A stretch of 64,000 nt of DNA from the NCBI GenBank assembly GCA_963824935.1, contig CAWGRF010000014.1:6386-70385 (forward strand), read 5' to 3'. Positions 43,748-52,849 of this stretch are shown here, in pieces (the stretch's first letter is position 1; every line of letters starts with the position of its first letter). Below the pieces are notes generated by a model that made no database searches, was not told the origin of the DNA, and worked only from the letters and a program-made list of their open reading frames with translations. The stretch comes from JACCZX01 sp963824935 (GTDB taxonomy: Bacteria > Pseudomonadota > Gammaproteobacteria > Burkholderiales > Burkholderiaceae_F). Made by a program: the position numbers and the translations under genes.

Positions 43748-44390
43748 ATGGCCAGACGCACTAAGGAAGAGGCGCTCGCTACCCGCGAGCAATTACTGGA
43801 CGCTGCAGTGCAGGTTTTCCGCGAGCGTGGCGTCGGCCATGCCTCACTGTCCGAGGTGGCCGATGAAGCAGGTCTGACGCGCGGCGCGGTCTATCACCAC
43901 TTCGACAGCAAGGCCGAATTGTTCCAGGCTTTGATGGCGCGCGCCGAGATGCCGATCGATACGGCCTTCGAGGATTTCGAGAATCAAGACATCGCTGATC
44001 CGCTCGCCCTGTTTCGCGAGCAGGGGATTCAGGCGCTCGAGCATCTGACGAGCTCCCAGCAGATCCAGAACATCTTTGAGGTTCTGTACCTGCGTTGCGA
44101 ATACACGGATGAACTGGCGCCCGTCGGAGTGCAGCAAGTGCAGCGATCGCCTTGAATGTCTTGCCAAGTGCAAGGCGGTGCTCGATCAGGCGGTCGCCAA
44201 GGGTCAGTTGCCGGCCGATACCGACACCCATGTTGCGGCGCACGGGGCTTTCGCACTTGTCAGCGGGCTGATGCGCGACTGGGTTGAAGCCCCGGATTCT
44301 TTCGATCTCAGGGCAGCAGCGCCGCAATTGATCGACACATATGTCGCCGGCCTGCGCGCGAATCCTCCGCGGCGTAATCGCGATGACTGA
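43748..44390 (+). CDS. TetR-family efflux repressor, AcrR/TtgR-like (frame broken)
   Basis: About 213 aa after repair. The N-terminal HTH has SLSEVADEAGLTRGAVYHHF (residues about 33-52) followed by DSKAELFQALM, as in AcrR/TtgR. The first frame ends at 44155. The C-terminal ligand domain continues from about 44140 in another frame with ECLAKCKAVLDQAVAKGQLP and AAHGAFALVSGLMRDWV, ending at TGA 44390. One indel near 44130-44150. It is divergent from the RND operon with a matching operator between, so it is the likely local repressor. Confidence 0.88.
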
Positions 44391-44395
44391 GTCGC

Positions 44396-45331
44396 TTGCT
44401 CAACGATCAAAACGTCTACTGGATTCTCTGGCTCAACACACTGTTGCACGAGCTAGGACTTCCGCTGCCGATGACACCCACTGCGCTCGTGGCCGGCGCG
44501 CGCGCGGTGACTACAGCCGTTGATCCGCTGTTGCTGATCCTGGTGATTGTCGTCGCGATGACGATCGGAAATGCAGTGTGGTTTGCTGCCGGTCGCCGTT
44601 ACGGTTCGGCGGTACTGAAGCTGTTGTGTCGAATGTCGCTATCGCCGGACACATGCGTCGCCCGTACCGAAGGGACATTCGGTCGGTGGGGCTGGTCCGC
44701 GCTCGTGATAGGACGCTTCGTGCCCGGCGTGACATTGGTGGCTCCGCCGTTGGCGGGCGCGCTTGGCATGGCGTGGAGCAAGTTTCTCGTTCTGACGATC
44801 GCAGGGTCCGCGCTGTTCGGCTTGGTGGTGGTTGGCGCCGGGATGTTGCTGTACGCGCAAATCGATGCGCTGATTGGTCTGCTCACCAGCTTCGGCTGGG
44901 AAGCGGTTGGCATCGTTGCCGCATTGCTTGCGCTTTACATCGCGTGGCGGTGGTGGCGGCGGCGCGTCGCGCTGGCACTCAATATTCCGCGCATCGACGT
45001 GCAGGAACTGCGCGCGCTGATGGAAGCAGGGGAACCGGTCGAGTTGATTGACGTACGCGGTCGCAACGCAAATCAAATCGACGAACGTCAAATTCCCGGC
45101 GCAAAGATCGTGCACCTTGACGAGATCGAAGCGGGTCGCTTTGTCGCAGGGCGCGACGTGCAAATCGTTGTTTACTGCTCGTGCCCGAATGAAGCCTCCG
45201 CCGCGAAAGCCGTACAGCTGCTGCACGCGCACGGCTACTTGCGCGCGCGCCCGCTGCGCGGCGGCCTTGACGCTTGGTTTGTGACGGAACGGACTGCTGG
45301 TAGCGCCGTGCAATCGGAAGTGAGTCTATGA
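44396..45331 (+). CDS. DedA-family membrane protein fused to a rhodanese domain
   Basis: 311 aa. Residues 1-185 form a DedA/SNARE-associated (VTT) membrane domain, with GLPLPMTPTALVAGA, FGRWGWSALVIGRFVPGVTL and PPLAGALGMAW. Residues 200-305 form a rhodanese-like domain with ELIDVRG and the active-site loop VVYCSCPNE. TTG 44396 is the open start, but ATG 44383 (overlapping the tetR stop) would give MTESLLNDQN if one extra g near 44396 is removed, a more natural beginning. DedA proteins flip lipids or maintain proton motive force; the rhodanese may handle sulfane sulfur. Confidence 0.85.
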   Translation: MLNDQNVYWILWLNTLLHELGLPLPMTPTALVAGARAVTTAVDPLLLILVIVVAMTIGNAVWFAAGRRYGSAVLKLLCRMSLSPDTCVARTEGTFGRWGWSALVIGRFVPGVTLVAPPLAGALGMAWSKFLVLTIAGSALFGLVVVGAGMLLYAQIDALIGLLTSFGWEAVGIVAALLALYIAWRWWRRRVALALNIPRIDVQELRALMEAGEPVELIDVRGRNANQIDERQIPGAKIVHLDEIEAGRFVAGRDVQIVVYCSCPNEASAAKAVQLLHAHGYLRARPLRGGLDAWFVTERTAGSAVQSEVSL

Positions 45332-45360
45332 TTTTCGCCTAGGCTGTCTGGGCGGAACAC

Positions 45361-48300
45361 ATGACCGACCTCTCCGAAATCAAGAAGCTCGCCAGCTACA
45401 AGCCCACCCAAAAGGTGCGCTTCGTGACGGCGGCGGCGCTGTTCGACGGGCACGATGCGTCGATCAACATCATGCGGCGCATCCTGCAGAGCATGGGCGC
45501 CGAAGTGATTCATCTCGGGCACGACCGCTCGGTCGAGCAGATCGTCACCGCGGCTTTGCAGGAAGACGTGCAGGGCATCGCGATCAGCTCGTATCAGGGC
45601 GGGCACGTCGAGTTCTTCAAGTACATGATCGATCTGCTGCGCGAGCGCGGCGGAGAAAACATTCGCGTGTACGGCGGCGGCGGCGGAGTGATCGTCGCTT
45701 CCGAAATCAAGGAGCTGCAGGACTACGGCGTCGCGCGCATCTTTTCGCCGGAAGACGGCCAGAAGATGGGGCTTGCCGGAATGATTGGCCTGATGGTCGC
45801 CGAATGCGACCACGATCTGTCGACGTTTGCACCGACATCGCTCGACGCGCTGAAGGACAACGATCAAACGAAGCGCTGGCGCTCGCTGGCGCGCGCGATC
45901 ACTGCGTTGGAATTAGGCGAAGCCGACGCCAAGTTTCGTGAGTCGTTGCACAAGGCCGCCGACACCGCGAAGGTGCCGACGCTCGGTGTCACGGGCACCG
46001 GTGGCTCGGGCAAGTCCAGTTTGTGCGATGAGCTGATCCGCCGTATCCGCCTCGATCAGTCGGATCAGCTCAACATCGCGGTAATTTCGATCGATCCGTC
46101 GCGTCGCAAGAGCGGCGGCGCGCTGCTTGGCGATCGCATTCGGATGAATGCGATCAACGCCTGGAGCGATGGACCGAAGGTCTACATGCGATCGCTCGCG
46201 ACGCGCGAAGCCGGCAAGGAAATCTCGCAGGCGCTGCCCGACGCGATCGCTGCGTGCAAAGTCGCCGGCTTCGATCTGGTGATCGTCGAAACGTCGGGCA
46301 TCGGTCAGGGCGACGCCGCGATCGTGCAGCACGTCGATACGACGATGTACGTGATGACCCCCGAATACGGCGCAGCGAGCCAGCTCGAAAAGATCGACAT
46401 GCTCGACTTCGCCGACTTCGTCGCGATCAACAAGTTCGATCGCAAAGGCGCGCTCGATGCGCTGCGCGATGTCAGCAAGCAGGTTCAGCGCAACAAGGGC
46501 GACTTCACGCAAGAAGCCCGACCAGATGATGGTGTTCGGCACGATGGCGTCGCGCTTTAACGACGACGGCGTGACCGCGCTGTATCAGGCGCTGCTGCCG
46601 AAGCTGAAAGAGTTCGGACTGAAGGCGGGCGAAGGCAAGCTGCCGATTGCGACCACTCGGCACTCGACCAACCAGACGCCGATCGTGCCGCCGCAGCGCG
46701 TGCGCTATCTGGCTGAGATCTCGGAGACGGTGCACGCCTACAAGAAGCGTGCGATCGAACATGCGAAGCTGGCGCGCGAGATCCAGCAGCTGCGCGAAAC
46801 GGCTGCGCATGCTGCATGAGGACGATCCGGAGCGCTCCGGCGCGAAGAAGACCGTCGAGCGAGTCGCCGAAGAGCGCGAAGCGAAGCAGGACTGCGCGCG
46901 CGAAGAAACTGCTGGCGATGTGGCCGCAGATGCAGAAGGCGTACGCGGGCGATGAATACGTGGTCAAGATTCGCAATCGAGAGCTACGTACCGCGCTGAC
47001 CACAACATCGCTGTCGGGCAGCAAGATTCGCAAGGTCGCATTGCCGACGTACGAAGACCACGGCGAATTGTTGAAGTGGCTGCTGCTCGAGAACGTTCCA
47101 GGATCGTTTCCGTATACCGCTGGTGTCTTCGCGTTCAAGCGGCGAGAACGAAGATCCAACGCGCATGTTCGCCGGCGAAGGCGATCCGTTCAAGACCAAC
47201 ACGCGCTTCAAGCTGCTGAGCGAAGGCATGCCGGCCAAGCGGCTGTCGACCGCATTCGACAGCGTGACCTTGTACGGCAACGATCCGGCGACGCGGCCGG
47301 ACATCTACGGCAAGGTCGGCAACTCGGGCGTCAGCATCGCCACGCTCGACGACATGAAGGTGCTGTATTCGGGCTTCGATCTGACCGCGCCGAACACGTC
47401 GGTGTCGATGACGATCAACGGCCCGGCGCCGACGATCCTCGCGATGTTCATGAACACCGCGATCGATCAGAACCTCGACAAGTTCAGACAGGAAAACGGC
47501 CGCGAGCCAACGGATGACGAAGCGCAGAAGATTCGCGCGTGGGTGCTCGAAAACGTGCGCGGCACCGTGCAGGCCGACATCCTGAAAGAAGACCAGGGCC
47601 AGAACACGTTGATCTTCTCGACCGAGTTTTCGTTGAAGGTGATGGGCGACATTCAGGAGTACTTCGTCCACCACAACGTCAAGAACTTCTATTCGGTTTC
47701 GATCAGCGGTTATCACATCGCCGAAGCCGGCGCGAACCCGATCAGCCAGCTCGCGTTCACGTTGTCGAACGGCTTCACGTTCGTCGAGGCGTATCTGGCG
47801 CGCGGCATGCACATCGACGACTTCGCGCCGAACCTGAGCTTCTTCTTCAGCAACGGCATGGACCCCGAGTACACCGTGATGGGCCGCGTCGCGCGCCGCA
47901 TCTGGGCGGTGGCGATGCGCGACAAGTACGGCGCCAACGAGCGCAGCCAGAAGCTGAAGTACCACTGCCAGACCAGCGGCCGCTCGCTGCACGCGCAGGA
48001 AATCCAGTTCAACGACATCCGCACGACGCTGCAGGCGCTGATCGCCACCTACGACAACGCCAACAGCCTGCACACCAACGCGTTCGACGAAGCGATCACG
48101 ACGCCGACCGGAGAATCGGTGCGCCGCGCGGTGGCGATCCAGATGATCATCAACCGCGAATGGGGCCTGGCGAAGAACGAGAACCCGAACCAGGGCAGCT
48201 TCATCGTCGACGAGCTGACCGAGCTGGTCGAAGAAGCGGTGCTGAAGGAATTCGAATCGATCAGCGAGCGCGGCGGCGTGCTCGGCGCGATGGAGCTCGG

Positions 48301-48658
48301 CTACCAGCGCGGCAAGATCCAGGAAGAGTCACTGCACTACGAACACCTGAAGCACACCGGCGAATACCCGATCATCGGCGTCAACACGTTCAGAAATCCG
48401 AACGGCGATCACGTGCCCGACCACGTCGAGCTGCAGCGCTCGACCGAAGAAGAAAAGCAAAGCCAGCTGAAGCGGCTGGAGGACTTTCAGAAGCGCCACG
48501 CGAAGCAAGCGCCGAAGATGCTGCAAAGACTTCAGCGCGCGGTGATCGATAACAACAACGTGTTCGAAGTGCTGATGGATGCAGTGCGCGTCTGCTCGCT
48601 CGGGCAGATTACGAATGCGTTGTTTGAGGTGGGTGGGCAGTATCGAAGAAATATGTAA
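45361..48658 (+). CDS. icmF: Fused isobutyryl-CoA mutase IcmF (frame broken)
   Basis: About 1098 codons. Order: B12-binding domain (DGHDASINIMRRIL, about residue 30), MeaB-type GTPase chaperone (GVTGTGGSGKSSL near 200, then SGIGQGDAA), then the mutase barrel (from about 520, with RMFAGEGDPFKTNTRF, TLYGNDPA, SISGYHIAEAGA and YHCQTSGRSL). This domain order is unique to IcmF, which interconverts isobutyryl-CoA and butyryl-CoA (some forms use pivalyl-CoA). Four frame breaks (near 46515, 46812, 46880 and 47130) split it into fragments, while all motifs remain. Such decay with intact motifs suggests sequencing indels. It stands alone, 30 nt after the DedA gene. Confidence 0.92.
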
Positions 48659-48811
48659 GGCCGCAATCGGCCCTGAGCCCTGCAGACTGAGTAAGACGTC
48701 CGCCCAACGAGTCGGCGAGTACCGGGATCTGATACCAATCTAAACTTGTAGCAAGAACATCGGTCCGCGCGAACATACTCCGGCCACCTGAATCAGTGAC
48801 TGGAGCTCGAG

Positions 48812-49591
48812 ATGCTTTGGTACGTGACCGCGATTGCCGCCGCGTGCTTCGTGCTCGAGCGATGCATCCCTGGATGGACCCTGCCGCGCGTGAAGTCTTG
48901 GCCGGTTCGTGTGGTGGCAATCAACTTGGTGCAACTCGGCGTCGTGCTGATCGCCGGAGCCACCTGGGAGATCTGGCTCTCGTCGCGATCGGTCTTTGCG
49001 CTGTCCGACCATCTTTCTCCCGTCGCGGGCGGTCTGCTCGCCTACTTCATCGCGACCTTCGTTTTCTACTGGTGGCACCGCTGGCGCCATGAGAGCGACG
49101 TCCTGTGGCGACTGTTCCACCAGATCCACCACAGCCCGCAGCGGATCGAGGTCATCACCTCGTTCTACAAGCACCCGCTGGAGATGGTGGTCAACTCGCT
49201 GATCGGAAGCGCCTTGGTCTACTGCCTGCTGGGGTTGTCGCTCGAGGCAGGAGCCGTCTACACGGCGTGCACCGCGCTGGGCGAGTTTTTCTACCACACC
49301 AGCATCCGAACGCCGCGCTGGGTTGGTTACTTCTTCCAGCGCCCGGAGATGCACCGGATCCACCACCAGTACGCCCGGCACCGCAACAACTACGGCGACA
49401 TCCCCTGGTGGGACATGCTGTTCGGCACCTACGAGAATCCCCGCGAGTTCCACGCAACCTGCGGCTTTGACAATGCCAAGGAGCAGCAGCTGATGCAGAT
49501 GCTTGCGTTCCGGGACGTGCATGCCACAGAGCAGGAAGCCGGCCGCCGGGGCGCGACGCGTGGCAAGCGCCGTCGGCCTAGTGTTCCTTGA
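48812..49591 (+). CDS. Sterol desaturase/fatty acid hydroxylase family protein
   Basis: 259 aa with about four membrane helices and the histidine clusters of the di-iron membrane hydroxylase superfamily: WWHRWRHES (about residue 90), FHQIHHSPQ (about 108), and MHRIHHQYARHRNNYGDIPWW is visible as MHRIHHQ plus NNYGD near 180-195. ATG 48812 follows GGAGCTCGAG. The substrate is some membrane lipid or isoprenoid; sequence cannot say which. The codon style matches the 54-59 kb insert more than its neighbours. Confidence 0.87.
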   Translation: MLWYVTAIAAACFVLERCIPGWTLPRVKSWPVRVVAINLVQLGVVLIAGATWEIWLSSRSVFALSDHLSPVAGGLLAYFIATFVFYWWHRWRHESDVLWRLFHQIHHSPQRIEVITSFYKHPLEMVVNSLIGSALVYCLLGLSLEAGAVYTACTALGEFFYHTSIRTPRWVGYFFQRPEMHRIHHQYARHRNNYGDIPWWDMLFGTYENPREFHATCGFDNAKEQQLMQMLAFRDVHATEQEAGRRGATRGKRRRPSVP

Positions 49592-49651
49592 TCGAAGCGC
49601 GCTGGATGCGCTTGGAATGCTTGACCAGCTCGGCTTAGTGTCAACGCCAAG

Positions 49652-49879
49652 ATGCAAGCGTCGCTGATTGAGTGTGCGTACTTTCGCACCGCTTTCAGCT
49701 TTCCTCCATGGGAAGACATTTACACGACGGACGCTGAACGAGATCAGACCTTCACGGATGCGGTCGCTGTGCACGAGTCCGTCACCAGCTGGTATAGCAA
49801 ATGCGGCTACGGCCTTGTTGAGGTTCCGCGCGGAACCGTCCGGGAGCGCTGCGACTTCATCCTTCAACATGTAACCTAA
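49652..49879 (+). pseudogene. C-terminal remnant of an AAA (AAA_28-type) ATPase
   Basis: The 75-aa frame carries the end of a predicted ATPase: FPPWEDIYTTDAERDQTF, then VTSWYSKCGYGLVEVPRGTV and ERCDFILQHV. I recall this tail from small AAA_28 kinase-like proteins, where a P-loop lies about 100 residues earlier; no P-loop is found upstream. The gene is therefore 5'-truncated, with the sterol desaturase end only 60 nt away. Confidence 0.6.
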
Positions 49880-49889
49880 GACAACAAGT

Positions 49890-49985
49890 GAATTCCCGTC
49901 GTTTGTCGGCGGTTTGATCAACGGCGTCTTTGATGCCATCGTCAATACCTCGATCCATCAGATGGAGGTCTACACCAAGCGGAGG
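49890..49985 (+). pseudogene. Short coding remnant
   Basis: One frame reads EFPSFVGGLINGVFDAIVNT then SIHQMEVYTK, which looks like a true protein segment (amphipathic helices) rather than random translation. It has no start codon of its own and runs into the next gene's leader. Probably the start of a gene lost in a rearrangement at this junction. Confidence 0.3.
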
Positions 49986-49990
49986 AAGTC

Positions 49991-51053
49991 ATGCGATCTC
50001 AGCTGCATCCCGCAATTCTCGCCATTGCACTGGCGTCACTAATCGCTCCGGCCGGCGCGCAGCTCCCTGTCAATGACGAGCCACTCACGGGGAAATGGGC
50101 GCCGAGCGAGTGGGGGCCCGACGACAAGGTTGGCGCGCCTAACCGCACGACACCGGAACTGGTGCTGAAGGCCGTTCGCCTCGTCAAGAGAGGCAAGAGC
50201 GCAACGCTCGGCAAGGTCTACGCGTCGGACGCGCCGGCATTCGGCACGCGTGGTTGGAAACTCATCATCCCAGGGCGCCCGACCGGCGGTCCTTTCGGCG
50301 ACCAGCAGCTCGTATACAACGACGACTACGTCGCCACCGAGCTTGGCCAGATCGGCACCCAGTTCGACGGACCCGGCCATATCGGCGTCATCACGTCGAA
50401 GGGCATGTACTACTACAACGGCCGTTTCCTGCATGACAAGGAGATGAGCGCAACCGGATTGGGTCCGCTCGGAGTCGAGCACGTCGCGCAAAAGGGCTTC
50501 GTGTGCCGCGGCGTGCTGCTCGACGCGGTGGCGCTACGGGGCGGGACTCTTCCGGTCCCCAAGGAGAACAGTGCCAGCGATCCGGGAATCGTGACCGCCA
50601 AAGATGTGCAAACGATGGTCGAGCGGCAGCGCATCGCTCCCATCGGAACTGGCGATTGCGTGTTCCTCTATACCGGGCACGGCGACCTCTGGCATCCAAG
50701 GGATTGGGACAAGTTCGATGCTGCCGAGAAAGCCAGGCGCGTCGCCCTGTTCAACGCCGGCGAGCCGGGCTTCGGCATCTCTGCCTGCGAGTATCTGGCG
50801 GAACGCAAGGTGATTCTCACCGGCGCCGATACCTGGGCGACCGAGGCAGTCGGCAAGGGATTCGGCGGCGAGAGCGCCTCAACCCTTCGAGTGCCATGTG
50901 AAGCTGCAGACCAAGCGTGGCATCTGGAATCTTGAGAACCTGGACTTTTCGCAGTTGATCGCCGACAAGGCCTACGAGTTTCTGTTCGTGTGGTCGCCGC
51001 TCAAGATGAAGGGCGCGACGGGTTCGCCGGGAAACCCGATGGCTCTGTACTAG
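49991..51053 (+). CDS. Secreted cyclase-family (kynurenine formamidase-like) metal hydrolase (frame broken)
   Basis: About 353 aa after repair. A signal peptide (residues 1-23) precedes a cyclase/KynB-like domain with TQFDGPGHIG (metal-binding HxGxxxD-like region near residue 122, degenerate) and YTGHGDLW near 230. The first frame ends at 50935. The family C-terminus continues in another frame from about 50890 (FECHVKLQTKRGIWNLENLD, then WSPLKMKGATGSPGNP) to TAG 51053. One indel near 50885. Related periplasmic proteins in Burkholderiales are annotated only as cyclase family. Substrate unknown. Confidence 0.8.
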
Positions 51054-51167
51054 GGCGCTCGTCGTTCTTGCAGTTGTTGTCGCACGCAGCTGCCTAGCCA
51101 ATCAACGGGCGGCCAGCGCTTCGGTGCTTGTCGACCTCGATGACTAGGGCTTCGGCTTCCTTGCGGT

Positions 51168-51521
51168 TCATGCTTTCTTGACCCAAGCGGAGCACCAGCC
51201 CTTAGCGGCCACTTCGCGCCCAGCGAAGATGTCACACGGACCCCACGGATCAGTTGCCTTGCCCTTGTACAAGGTGCAGTTCGAGCACAGTTGGTCGGCC
51301 TGGAACTTCGGGAATTTTGCTTTGTCGACCTTCGCGGCGTCGTGCTTGTAGCCGAGCTGCTGCGCTTGCGGTTCGTTCTCCTCGACGCGCTTCGCGGGCG
51401 CGCCGGACTTGGCGGCCTGCGCCAACGCGCCGCCGCTGCGCGCAGCGGCGACCGTGGCAACCGCGATTGAACTGAGCTTCAACCATTGACGACGTCCGGG
51501 GCGGAAAGATGCGTGCGACAT
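51168..51521 (-). CDS. High-potential iron-sulfur protein (HiPIP), copy 1
   Basis: A 117-aa periplasmic electron carrier. A Tat signal (RRQWLKLSS, cleavage near ALAQ) leads to a mature part with four Cys in CSNCTLYKGK, GPCDIF and GWCSAW that hold a [4Fe-4S] cluster in HiPIP spacing. ATG 51521 is fixed by the signal peptide and by the identical start of copy 2. Divergent from the glycosylase gene. Copy 2 (59282-59635) differs at only a few residues (TLYKGK against SFYKAK). Confidence 0.9.
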   Translation of the reverse strand: MSHASFRPGRRQWLKLSSIAVATVAAARSGGALAQAAKSGAPAKRVEENEPQAQQLGYKHDAAKVDKAKFPKFQADQLCSNCTLYKGKATDPWGPCDIFAGREVAAKGWCSAWVKKA

Positions 51522-51611
51522 ACGACCTCCTTGACTCGATGTGGCTAAAGGTGGCCCGATCAAGGCGCAGACAACTCCCGCGCTCATGACCGGGCATGTT
51601 CCTTCACGACG

Positions 51612-51632
51612 CGGCAGGCAAATGCCGTGCCG
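51612..51632. promoter_or_regulatory. Imperfect inverted repeat in the HiPIP/glycosylase divergent promoter, copy 1
   Basis: CGGCAGGCA (51612-51620) and TGCCGTGCCG (51623-51632) flank AA. Copy 2 at 59723-59744 has a perfect 10-bp version, so this one has lost a single C in its left arm. A candidate operator or a remnant of one. Confidence 0.4.
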
Positions 51633-51659
51633 GAAATAAACTCGCCCGGGGAAGAGCGC

Positions 51660-52388
51660 GTGGAGCGGACCCCGATGCAACTGATCAAAATTGCACGTCG
51701 CTTGCGCCGCGAAGTCGGCCGGTTGACGTTTCGCGCGCCGGTCGCTTGCGTCTACAACCCGCTCGATTACGCCTGGGCGCCGCACTGCGAATATCTTGAA
51801 CGGTATGGCACCGGGCACCCCTCGGTCCTGCTGGTTGGATTGAACCCCGGGCCGTTCGGTATGGCACAAACCGGCGTTCCGTTCGGCGAAGTGACCATCG
51901 TGCAAGGTTGGCTCGGGATCAAGAAGCGCGTCGGCCGGCCGGCGTGTGAGCATCCCAAGCGGCCCGTCTTGGGTTTCGCCTGCCATCGGCACGAGATCAG
52001 CGGCGAGCGGTTCTGGAGCTGGGCGCGCGACACATGCGGCACACCGGAACGGTTCTTCGCGCGCTTCTTCGTCACCAACTACTGCCCGCTGTTATTCCTC
52101 GAAGAAAGTGGTCGCAACCGCACGCCGGAGAAGTTGCCGAGCGCGGAACGCGAGTCGCTCTTCGCGGCATGCGATCGCGCACTGCAAGACACGGTTACGC
52201 AGATGCGTCCGCGGTATGTCGCGGGTGTCGGACACGTTGCGGCGACCCGTGCGGCGCAAGCGCTTGCGCACACTGGCGTGACGCTGGGCAAGGTCCCACA
52301 TCCAAGTCCGGCGAGCCCTGCGGCCAATCGCGGCTGGGCGGAGCAGATGAACCGCGCGCTCGGTGCGCTGGGAGCAAGTCCGCGTTGA
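51660..52388 (+). CDS. SMUG1-type uracil-DNA glycosylase, copy 1
   Basis: 242 aa from GTG 51660 (MQL at 51675 is an alternative). SMUG motif 1 is GLNPGPFGMAQTGVPFG (about residue 60) with the catalytic Asn, and motif 2 is HPSPASPAANRGW (about 217) with the catalytic His. It removes uracil and oxidised pyrimidines from DNA. The start is chosen to match copy 2, whose equivalent codon is ATG. Divergent from a HiPIP gene, an odd pairing kept in both copies. Confidence 0.87.
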   Translation: MERTPMQLIKIARRLRREVGRLTFRAPVACVYNPLDYAWAPHCEYLERYGTGHPSVLLVGLNPGPFGMAQTGVPFGEVTIVQGWLGIKKRVGRPACEHPKRPVLGFACHRHEISGERFWSWARDTCGTPERFFARFFVTNYCPLLFLEESGRNRTPEKLPSAERESLFAACDRALQDTVTQMRPRYVAGVGHVAATRAAQALAHTGVTLGKVPHPSPASPAANRGWAEQMNRALGALGASPR

Positions 52389-52424
52389 GGACGTTTGAGC
52401 GCAGCCACTGTATATTTTTACAGT

Positions 52425-52793
52425 ATGCGCCAAAAAATATGTCCTGTCTGTAACGGCACTCACTTCAAGCGGGTTATCGTCACATTGCCGAGCGGCAGGG
52501 ATCGCGACACTGTTTTCGTTTACTGCTGTCGCTGTCTGCTGGTGTTCTTACGGCCGGAGGATAAATCTGACAACATCATCAAGCCGAACTATGCGAGATA
52601 CGTACCGGCCGATCTCGTCGACACAATTAAGCGAGCGCTTCCCGATCCGACGCAGCCGACGACATCAGACTCGCTCACAGAGCATTACCTACACCCTGAA
52701 CTCGGCCGTATGGCTTTAGTGTTCAAGCGGCTGCAGAAAGCTGGCGGCGGAACGTTTGTCTGGCACCTCGACGAGGCGAGACTGGTGGGTTAA
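52425..52793 (+). CDS. Zinc-ribbon hypothetical protein
   Basis: 122 aa from ATG 52425. An N-terminal ribbon CPVCNGTHF (residues 6-9) pairs with CCRC near residue 34, a 4-Cys zinc site, followed by LVFLRPEDKSD and a helical C-terminus. I recognise no family. The gene lies at the right edge of repeat copy 1 and is more AT-rich than its neighbours, suggesting recent arrival. Confidence 0.5.
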   Translation: MRQKICPVCNGTHFKRVIVTLPSGRDRDTVFVYCCRCLLVFLRPEDKSDNIIKPNYARYVPADLVDTIKRALPDPTQPTTSDSLTEHYLHPELGRMALVFKRLQKAGGGTFVWHLDEARLVG

Positions 52794-52798
52794 TAGCA

Positions 52799-52849
52799 AT
52801 GTGTGGACGCTACGACCTAAAGCAATCCATCACCGCTGTACGGCGATGA
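52799..52849 (+). pseudogene. Truncated start of a SRAP (HMCES/YedK) gene
   Basis: The 16-codon frame reads MCGRYDLKQSITAVRR then stops. MCGRY is the invariant N-terminus of SOS-response-associated peptidases, where Cys 2 is the catalytic DNA-crosslinking residue. The stop overlaps the DUF72 start (ATGA at 52846-52849). The remaining 200 or so residues of SRAP are absent, so this is a gene stub, or a short leader that by chance copies the motif. Confidence 0.55.

Larger units (their letters stand above)
51131..52402. repeat. Direct repeat copy 1 (HiPIP plus uracil-DNA glycosylase module)
   Basis: About 1.27 kb is repeated in the same orientation at 59247-60514, over 90% identical by eye. It covers a complete HiPIP gene, the shared promoter region and a complete SMUG-type glycosylase gene. 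The left edge is near 'gatgactagggctt' and the right edge near 'gttgaggacgttt'. No transposase or terminal repeats were seen at the edges. Confidence 0.85.
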
